Shown one piece after another: positions 56,120-64,000 of a stretch of DNA of 64,000 nt (positions are counted from its first letter, which is position 1; the number at the start of each line of letters is the position of its first letter). This DNA comes from Smallanthus sonchifolius (lineage: Eukaryota > Streptophyta > Magnoliopsida > Asterales > Asteraceae): assembly GCA_023525975.1 (NCBI GenBank), contig JAKNSE010000037.1:682001-746000 (forward strand), written 5' to 3'. The translations under genes were made by a program, and so were the position numbers. Below the pieces are notes generated by a model. That model ran no database searches. It was not told where the DNA came from and was given only the letters and a program-made list of their open reading frames with translations.

Positions 56120-58152
56120 ATGTCAATTTCTTGTGATGATAATGAGATTGGAACTATGCCACCGAGGCTTTTGTGCATATCAGATTACCGTAGCTGGAAC
56201 GTCCGGTTCGAACAGTTCGTATCAGAAACTGATGAAAATTTTTGGAGACCAATAACAGAAGGATATGTGCATCCTACTTATTCATTCATGGGTCAAGATG
56301 CTCCTAAACCAGTGACAGCTCTTACTAAAGTAGAAAAGCAGAAGTTTGATCAAGAGATGAACACGCGTGAAACTTTAACGATGTCTTTACCTAAAGAAAT
56401 CTTTCATAGTCTCGGGAAGTGTCCAACTTCAAGAGATCTATGGGAAGCTTTGAAGAAAAAGGGTGAAGCTACTACTCAAGCGTTTGTGGTCTTGATCAAA
56501 GAAGAATTAGAGAAGCAGAATGATTCTGAAAGTGTTTCTTCTGCCGATTTAAGTGATAGTGAGAGTATTCATTCTGTACTCAGTCTACCGAGACTGATGT
56601 GATGACTGAAGAAAGCTTCCAGACAGTTGAAGATGATCTGAGTGAATCAGATATTGATGCAGAGCCTGTCATTATTAACCAAAAGGGTGAAGTTGATGAT
56701 AACGTTTTCATGGCTCCTGGTGCATCTTCTTTAGAAGAAAAGGATATGGTAGTTTCTAACTGTGAAATGTTTTGTTCTAACTGTATTTCAGTGAAGGATA
56801 AAATGATGAGGGTTATGGATGACAACGTAAACCTCATTTGTGATATGAAATCGAAATCGATGCACACGGTAAATCAGAAACTAAAAGATAATGAGAATGT
56901 GTGTGTTGAAAGGATAGAATCACTGAAGAGGGATATAAGTTCTCTGACTTTGAAGATCAAAGAGCAGGCATATCACCTGGATATGTCCTTTGCAGAAATT
57001 GAGAATAGAAATAATGCTCTTGCTGAGAAAGATAAGGAACTAACTGAATCTAAAGCAGAGGCAATTAGATTGCATAGAAAGTTAGAAAGCTTTGGAAATT
57101 CATCATTCTTACTGGGATATTTTAATAATACAGAAGAGGGGAAGGGAACTAGTGGTATTGGCTATGTTCCTCCACCATTCAATGGAAATTATTCTGTTGC
57201 ACCTGAGATTATAAAAGATAAGGATTTAGATCCTAAGACTGTGTTGAAAGTGAATCCAGTCACAGGTGAAGATATGGTGTATTCTGATGAGAGTGATGAT
57301 GAATAATTTGATGAATCTAAGGTAGAGGGGATACCAAAAGATATTAAAGTTGAGGAACCAAAGGTTGATTCTAATTCATCTGGAAATTATACATTTGGAA
57401 GTTCTTCAAATTCAAGGAGAGTTCCATATGTCAGATATTATAAAGACAGGCGTACATGCTTTCATTGTAATGAGATAGGACACATTGTGGTGAATTGTCC
57501 TTACAAAAATAAAGGGAAGAAGCATGTGATTCCTTAACAGATTAAGCCTGAATCAAAACCTGTTGAGAAACAATTTGTTCATTCTACATCTCGAAAAGAA
57601 GTGCATTTCGGAGAATCTTCTTCAAGTGCATCTTATCGTGTGAAGATTCCTTATATGAGAGAATATCGTGAGAAGAGATCTTGCTTTTATTGTGGTCTTG
57701 TGGGTCACATTCGGATTGCTTGTCCTCACAACGCCAAAGGTAACCGACATGTTACTCCAGGAAAGGTAAGAATTCATAGTAAGCCTTATGTTAACCCAAA
57801 TGTGGTTAAACCTCGTGATACACCAAAGGGTAATTCAAAATATGAGGTTAGGCTTTCTAGACCTCAAAGACGTAGGAGAAACAGAAGATTGAGAAAACTT
57901 TTAGAACAACAAGAGCTTTCACAATCTAAACATTTTTCAAATAAACAAGATTGTTCAAACACTTCACATTTTAAGCAAAAAGAACTTAATGAACAGAAGT
58001 ATGTTTGGAAATCTAAAGTTTCTGTTTCTGACTCGTCGGAACAATCTTTGAAAATTGATGAGAGATTCGATTGTGAATGGAGTGAAGTTTATTAATTTGA
58101 TACAGATGGACAACCCATGACTACCATGGCTTGGGTCCCAATTTCAAATTAA
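56120..58152 (+). pseudogene. SIRE-type Copia gag, element D
   Basis: Starts with an ATG 250 bases after the PBS. The N-terminal part (LLCISDYRSWNVRFEQFV, LTMSLPKEIFHSL, DLWEALKKK) matches the start of the capsid-like domain. The rest of that domain and a first knuckle are missing by deletion near 56480. A frameshift at about 56600 leads into a coiled coil (56760-57080), GIGYVPPPFNGNY and LKVNPVTGEDMVY, then a stop at 57304. Two knuckles follow: CFHCNEIGHIVVNC (near 57460-57500) and CFYCGLVGHIRIAC (near 57682-57723). The gag ending MAWVPISN and TAA are at 58150-58152. It is clearly a relative of element C gag. Confidence 0.8.
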
Positions 58153-58173
58153 TGTTTCTTGTTAGTTGTGCAG

Positions 58174-58260
58174 GATTAACCAAGAAGGACTATTAATACC
58201 ATTTGGGATGTTAATAGTGGTTGTTCATAGCACATGACAGGGAATAACATCTGCATGAGC
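58174..58260 (+). pseudogene. Protease remnant, element D
   Basis: The start of pol is recognisable (after CAG|GATTAACCAAGAAGG), but the catalytic DSG is NSG (near 58213) and a TAG follows within a few codons. After about 58260 the similarity ends; integrase, RT and RNase H are absent. Confidence 0.7.
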
Positions 58261-60144
58261 AAAGAGTTGTTGATAACGGAGAAATCTATTTGATTCAACG
58301 ACTTGATGCTCAGGGGGAGAATATGTCACACACAATGTTTCGAAAAGAGTTTTACAAAGTCCAAAGGACAACCTGAAACTTAGGATGATGATGGTGAGCA
58401 TAAAGTCATTGATGTAACCATTTGACTAGTTGAGAGGGAGTCTACAGGACAGGGGGAGTACAGTTTGTGTTGGTGACAAAGGCAAAGGCATTCAATTACA
58501 TTCGATTACATCGGTTTGAGTTTTTAATTGATTGAATTGCTTAATCCCAAGTAACCAAGTAAAATGTTTTTCTTAAAATGTTTTCATGGAAGATTTTATT
58601 TTCGTTTGTTTTACTTTCTTTGAAAAAGATTTTGAAAAAGCCAAACAAATTGAAAAAGTTAAAATCGACATTACTTGAAGTTATAAGGAGAAATGATAAT
58701 ACATCAGTAGATGTTCAGTCACACATGACCTTAGTTGGACTTTATGATTGCTTATCTAATATATATGTGATAAATGTTTTGATCAGAACTTCTTAGACTG
58801 CACAGTATGGGAAATGATAGCTTCATAACTGCTTATGCTTAACAAAAATTGATGTTTGATGCTTATATTTTAATTTGGATACTAGTATGTAGTCTGAATT
58901 GTCAATAGGCTATGAGTATCTTTGGTCCATTAGTAGTGTGACAATTTAATGATCTTTGTGACAACTGTGATTTGAACCCATGGTATGCCGGGTGTGTGTG
59001 TAAAAGATCATTATCAGATAAAGAATATAAGATCTAAAGTACTTCATGAGACCAGTATCGGTTATGTCGTTAAACACAATTTTTCAGTTCACTTCACTGC
59101 CCATGCCACGAAAAACATGCAATGTGATGCTGAACTAAGATATGTTTTTGACAACATCTGTTGGAACATATACTAGCCCTTGGATCAATATCCTGATTCC
59201 ATTGAACATATTCAGATAACAGTTGGATCACGCTACCCTATGTCATTGAATCAATCGATTCCTTGATCAATCTTATGTTGAAGAATTCTATTGGTACAAT
59301 CTTTCTGTTACTATGAATCATGATACTTCATCCAAACCAAGACATTTGAATCATTCGATTCTGAATCATTCTGATTCTCTGCTTGATATTTTCCCGTGTT
59401 TATCGGTATAATTCATCCTAGAGATTGAATATTATCTTGCAATGATCTTATATGTCTTGAAGATAATGCACATTTATTTTTCTGTTGGCATATTTGTGGG
59501 GTACACGTTGTATTACAAAATAAATGGTACCTTAATTCACAAGAACATGGGATAAAGATACTGATGGTTTCAAATGTTATAATATTGACAACTTAGATTG
59601 ACATGTTATGTGTTGCAAATTCGTATATAATTTATTATAAGCATGTTATGATCTGGTCCCATCTTCTTTGAAGTTCTTCGCGTATCATTACATATTTTGG
59701 TTGAAGCTTAAAAGATTTGATCTTATCGGATATAAAGAAAGGATGAATCTGGATAGGATACCCTTAGAATGTTTAGGGATGTTTATCCAAAATGTGTGAT
59801 TGATGCATTGTTTTTACTGATATGATCTTTTTACTCGTGATGTTCGACCAAAAAGATGTGATGTTGTATTTTACATTTTAGTTTGTATAGAGAAAAACCA
59901 AAAAGATTTTGTCTTTCTTATGTTTGAAAAATCAAAAAGATTTTATTTTTCCAGCTTCCATGGAAATTTTACTTGTTGGTTACACTTGGTTGTTCTTCTT
60001 TGCCATAAATGAAAATTTGTAGATAGAAGTTGACAAGGGGTCCTTCTCCCAAGTTTTCTTCTAGAAAGAAAGAAAGAGTGTGCACATGAACAAGACAAAG
60101 ACTATGAGCTGTTTGAGGACTGATGACAATCTTCTGAAGATGTT
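58261..60144 (+). other. Noncoding region of element D
   Basis: Carries tcagggggaga-like tracts at 58311 and 58456, then sequence related to the post-pol region of element C (50330-51050 against 58680-59500). No extra ORF is present; the region leads straight to the polypurine tract. Confidence 0.65.
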
Positions 60145-60264
60145 GTCAAGGGGGAGTCTGTTGGAACATATTCTGGTGACAATGAGCTTGAAGATTCTAT
60201 GTCTTAGTCTTAGAGTCTTTGCTTGTAATGTGTTAGAATTGTAAGCAACAGTTAAGGGGGAGTC
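60145..60264 (+). repeat. Duplicated polypurine tract and LTR start, element D
   Basis: Caagggggagtctgttgga at about 60147 and ttaagggggagtctgttaga at about 60253, 106 bp apart. The second leads into the LTR. Confidence 0.75.
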
Positions 60265-60647
60265 TGTTAGAGCATGTTTTGTAACTTTACCTGAAATTCT
60301 ATGTTGTAAGTTAGCGAAGCTGTCAAGTTCGCCTAAGGAACTTAGAGCGAACTTATTAGGCGAACTTGATAAGTTCGCCTAAGCTTGTTGGGGGCGAACT
60401 TGTTAAGTTCGCCTGTGGTCTTTGTGGTTTCCCTATAAATAGATCAGAGCCTAGAATAGAGAAGATCAGTGTATAACAGAAACTGAGAGATCTTGTAAAC
60501 TGATATTCTGAGTGGAAATACAAAGCGTTTATTTACACTTTTGTTGTTGATTGAGTTACACAAGCACGTTGATCATGGATTCCGAACGTTATCACTGTGT
60601 CGTACCGCGAGTCTAGAGATCCGTCACGCACCGAATTGGGACCTACA
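60265..60647 (+). repeat. 3' LTR of element D
   Basis: 383 bp, TGTTAGAGC to GGGACCTACA. It has a TATAAATA box at 60434-60441 and palindromes upstream. No PBS follows. It is clearly diverged from the LTR at 55421 although the two bound one internal region. Confidence 0.8.
60314..60413. promoter_or_regulatory. Palindrome cluster upstream of TATA, 3' LTR D
   Basis: 60356-60382 has 12-base arms TTAGGCGAACTT/AAGTTCGCCTAA around GAT. 60393-60413 has GGCGAACTT/AAGTTCGCC around GTT. 60314-60333 is degenerate, and a half-site lies near 60346. The cluster ends 21 bp before the TATA box. Confidence 0.85.
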
Positions 60648-62710
60648 GACTGATTAGACATTTTCGTGGAGTGATGCTCAATTCAAATAGTGGTTATTTG
60701 ATTTTGACAATTTATGTGAGTCTTACGGCATGATGAGTTGAACATAATTAATGGTAATTATGTTTGTGACGGCGTATGATGGTGTTTACAATAGTGGAAT
60801 ATGTGCGGTATAATGTGATTGTGTGATTGCATTATGAATAATGTGAGTTAGCATTAAACGTGATTTTTGTTGTGATACTAGAGCATGGTTGATTAGATGG
60901 TGTGAGTAGACTTGTAAATAGATGAATTTTGAAATTACCTGTGTCATCGATCGTATGATAGTGTCACCTTTCTGTTAATGTCTAGGTGATGGTTTGAAGT
61001 GTAATGGGTGCGTTGCACCTTGTGTGAGTATTCAGGACAGGGTCCTGTGGGTAGTTATAATTTGACATCTTTAGTAGGTGTAAATGTTCAGGACAAGGTC
61101 CTGTGGGAAATTAGGATTATAAATATTATGTGGATGAATGTGTAGAGTGATGTCTTGTGTCTAGACTGAGTAGTAAGTCGTCTTGAAACATTGGTACGAC
61201 CCGTATAGTAGGGGCTACCGTTATAATGAATAGAAGGTAGACTTAGGAGTTTGTGTGTCTATAAATGACAAGGTCATATTGTATAACACGTAGATTTGCT
61301 CAGGTTTAGCTGGTTATGTGTGCACTTTGTATGAATTAGAGAGCTGAGATGCTATACCTATATATATTTCGAACACGATAGGTTTTGTTATTATGACCTG
61401 ACATTATGTGTCCTAGTAGTACATGCTTAGTCATGCATAGGACAGGTAGCTGGTATAATCGACCGTAGTACTTCCATCTGGACGTTTTCTCAAAGTTGAT
61501 ACATCTAGATGATGCGAAGAGTTTTGACGTCTTTCTAGACGATCGGTAAGGTGCTCTTATGAGATGCCTATACTTATATAGGAATTCGGAGCACAAAGCC
61601 AATGAGTGGAGCTGTGAGAGTTGATGATGAAGGCGTTACGTGGACGCTTGATCGGAGCTAGTTATGACGTGATCGAGGTGACAACGCTAGAGATTTCAGC
61701 ACGGAGTGGACAAAGTGACGATGGGGTCTCCATGGAATCCATAGGAGCAGTTCTGTCAATGAACGAGACGATGGATAGCTGATGTGTATGCTAGGCGGAC
61801 TTCCTGTTCATACTTGAAGAATGAGACACGGTCGGAAATCGCGTGGTAATGATAGAGCAACGGCGAGGAAAGCATAATTCATGAGGGATAAGTGCAGAAT
61901 TGCACACAAGTGATTGGAAGGGAAACAATTACACTAGTAAACACATGACTAGTTTAAAGGGAGCTCCTAGGGAGTATTCAAGTGAAGCAAATATTTGGTT
62001 GTTAAAGCAGACGTGACGATGGTAAGGGATCATTGCGGAACATCAAGAGCTGATGAAAATTACTCGAGTGTGGAGTGTAGGTGCTTACTTAAGGGCCATG
62101 TTGAGCACGTGATACCGAGTAAAGGGAAACTATGACAGAGAAATTTATGGAGACCAGGGTAGCTTCGCACGAACTCCTGGAAATAATTTGAGAGCAGTGA
62201 ATGTAACACATTTAAGACTAAGGCAGTGGTGCCTATGCAGTAGGAAACACCGTAGGGCGGTGATTAGGGTATGAGGTGAGAAGGACGACAGATGATCCTA
62301 AATATGAAAATCAAGGAACGTCACCTAGGGATGACCATCTGAATAACGAGATCGTCGGGATTATACAAAGAGTGACGGCATGGATGTCGTGATCAAATAA
62401 TGGAAACAAAATAAGTAAACAAGTAACTGTTGATGTGGGCCATAGAAGTAAAAATTTGAAAGCGAGTAATAAAGGAATATGTACATGAAATCTACAAGTC
62501 CCACAGTTGAAAGCAAGAAATGGAGAAGACTTCTTTGAACCCCAAGATTTGTAGCCGTGTTGAAAAGTGATGAGCAGAATGAAACGTATACGAAAGAGAA
62601 CGGGTAGCACCTAAGGATTTTGGTGCAAGGGTAGAGAATGGAAAGGAGGAGCGGTGTTAGTTGTGCCGACGTAGGATTCAGGATGAATCCTCTTTTAAGT
62701 GGGGTACACT
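60648..62710. other. Unassigned noncoding sequence
   Basis: No recognisable protein or RNA. Two palindromes CAGGAC-N3-GTCCTG lie 56 bp apart (61033-61047, 61089-61103), each within ttcaggacaRGgtcctgtgg. It ends in a G-rich tract (62698-62705) before a TGTAACATCCC LTR-like start, so part of it may be the 3' internal region of a decayed Gypsy element. Confidence 0.35.
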
Positions 62711-62803
62711 TGTAACATCCCAAAATCTGTAAATTTGTGATTCGGATAAATGGACAACCAGGTTTTCTTTTAAAGGGTTTGGTTAGTGGGTTTTGGCGCG
62801 TAT
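62711..62803 (+). repeat. Start of a Gypsy-like LTR, interrupted
   Basis: TGTAACATCCC after a G-rich tract is a common Gypsy LTR start. After 93 bases another element start appears. Confidence 0.4.
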
Positions 62804-64000
62804 TGTCACACCCCAACCGACGGCGGAATACGTCGGGGCGGGACATGTAGACTGTTCATGAGCTCAAGGTTGACTAAATTGCAATATATTAAATCCATTT
62901 CAATTCAAACAAACATAAACCAATTCCAAAGTACATAATTGAAATACAAATCGTTCTGGAATTAAAATTAACTAAGTCCCAAAGCCTATGTGTAGCAAGC
63001 CTTGATCAAACATTAGCACCTGAAACATGAATAAAATAAGGTCAACTATAAAGTTGGTGAGCATACACAGGTTTGTACATAGATAGTATATAGTTGTGAA
63101 TTAACAAATCCTTACATAACATGATAAAATAAGGCATTTATGGGGAGCAACTATTGTGTAACCAAAAGTACAATCAAACCTTTGTAACTAGCATGCAAAT
63201 TGTGTTGTCGGTAACAATCACCCAAATCTGGGTGGGTTTGTCAGACTCAATAGATCTATCATTGTTAACCGTCGGCTTGAATAGTTAATGATTGCACATA
63301 AATTGCACACAAATAGTTAACACACCTAGTACTCAAACATAAAGCTCAAATTTGCACACATGAATGTAAAGAGGATTTGTGTTTGTGTAGTTTGTGTAAA
63401 TGTAAACAATTGTATGTATAGAGTTCATGTTTCACCCCAAAAAGTGTAAAAGTGTGAAAAGCGGCTATGTAATACTCACCTTGATAAGTAGAGGGTTGAT
63501 TCCTGTAATTTGTAGTAATGAGAATTAAGGATGCCCTAAGTTAAATAAGATATGTCATTTAATATGTAGGAATGATTAAAAGGAATAAGAACGGAATGAT
63601 GTGGACTTTAGGATTTGGAAAGAACGAAAGAATATTATAGATACGAATTTCAACGATAACTAAAGTGATAATGAAATCACATGAAATAATATTTTATAGA
63701 TTTTATTTATAAAATATTTAGGCGTCGACGATGTATATGAAATGTAAATATAATAAATATATCTTGTTAAGACAATTAGTTTAAAATAGTTATTATAATG
63801 AAATATTATAATATGTTGTAATTTGAAATGATAAATTAGTTATTCGAATTATTGTTTATGAAAATTAATTTATTAAAAGAATCTTAATATTTGAGAAAGT
63901 AGTAATACTATGATTAAAATAATTATGAAATCTCATGATATTAGTAACACTAAAACGTTATTACAAAATATAATAGATCACGTTGTTTTAAAGGTTTAGA
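62804..64000. repeat. LTR-like sequence running off the window
   Basis: It starts TGTCACACCCCAACC, a start often seen in LTRs of this kind. No coding motif is visible up to the window end. From about 63650 it becomes very AT-rich with many short TAAAATAT-like stretches. The orientation and the other end cannot be determined here. Confidence 0.35.

Noticed and set aside
62311..62846. Minus-strand frames of 99 and 161 codons with hydrophobic stretches
   Set aside because: The frame crosses two LTR-like starts and the unassigned region; composition follows base bias.

Overview
The window is a plant repeat graveyard. I find no host gene, rRNA, functional tRNA or CRISPR array. It looks like gene-poor eudicot chromatin, most likely Asteraceae; that guess rests on the style of the Copia polyproteins, and the species is not identified. 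Nearly all of the recognisable sequence is LTR retrotransposon: Ty1/Copia elements of the SIRE/Maximus type (gag, pol and an extra open reading frame downstream of pol), one Ty3/Gypsy Tekay-type chromovirus, a Ty3/Gypsy Athila-type element, and isolated LTRs.

Layout. 1-2130: Copia gag and integrase fragments around a 335-bp LTR. 2131-6650: SIRE-type gag-pol, cut in RT by a complete Tekay-type element (6651-17816; two 3.08-kb LTRs, open RT-RNaseH-integrase-chromodomain frame, decayed gag). 17817-22535: post-pol noncoding region, extra ORF and 3' LTR of a SIRE-type element, probably the rest of the interrupted one. 23442-35384: a nearly complete SIRE-type element on the minus strand, with a full-length gag frame, a pol frame with two nonsense codons, and the extra ORF. 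36117-38330: two minus-strand Copia LTRs. 38341-42829: Athila-type truncated LTR, full LTR, tRNA-Asp-type PBS and gag. 42830-44984: second copy of the 21341-23067 segment, with a captured gag fragment inside its LTR. 44985-60647: two related SIRE-type elements in tandem sharing a middle LTR; the second has gag only. 60648-64000: unassigned noncoding sequence and two LTR-like starts.

How the parts relate. In five unrelated LTR families (four Copia, one Athila) a cluster of near-perfect, CG-containing palindromes with family-specific sequence lies just upstream of a TATA box. In the three SIRE families whose internal regions are present, the same family-specific motif reappears upstream of the extra ORF. 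The Tekay LTR and the two other Copia LTRs lack such clusters by eye. The extra ORFs share an N-terminal domain, a coiled coil and a C-terminal domain, with no evident membrane segment. My hypothesis is that they encode proteins that recognise their own family's palindromes, in the manner of a self-recognising regulator or anti-silencer.

Limits: everything was read by eye. Identities, boundaries and family names are estimates, not search results.
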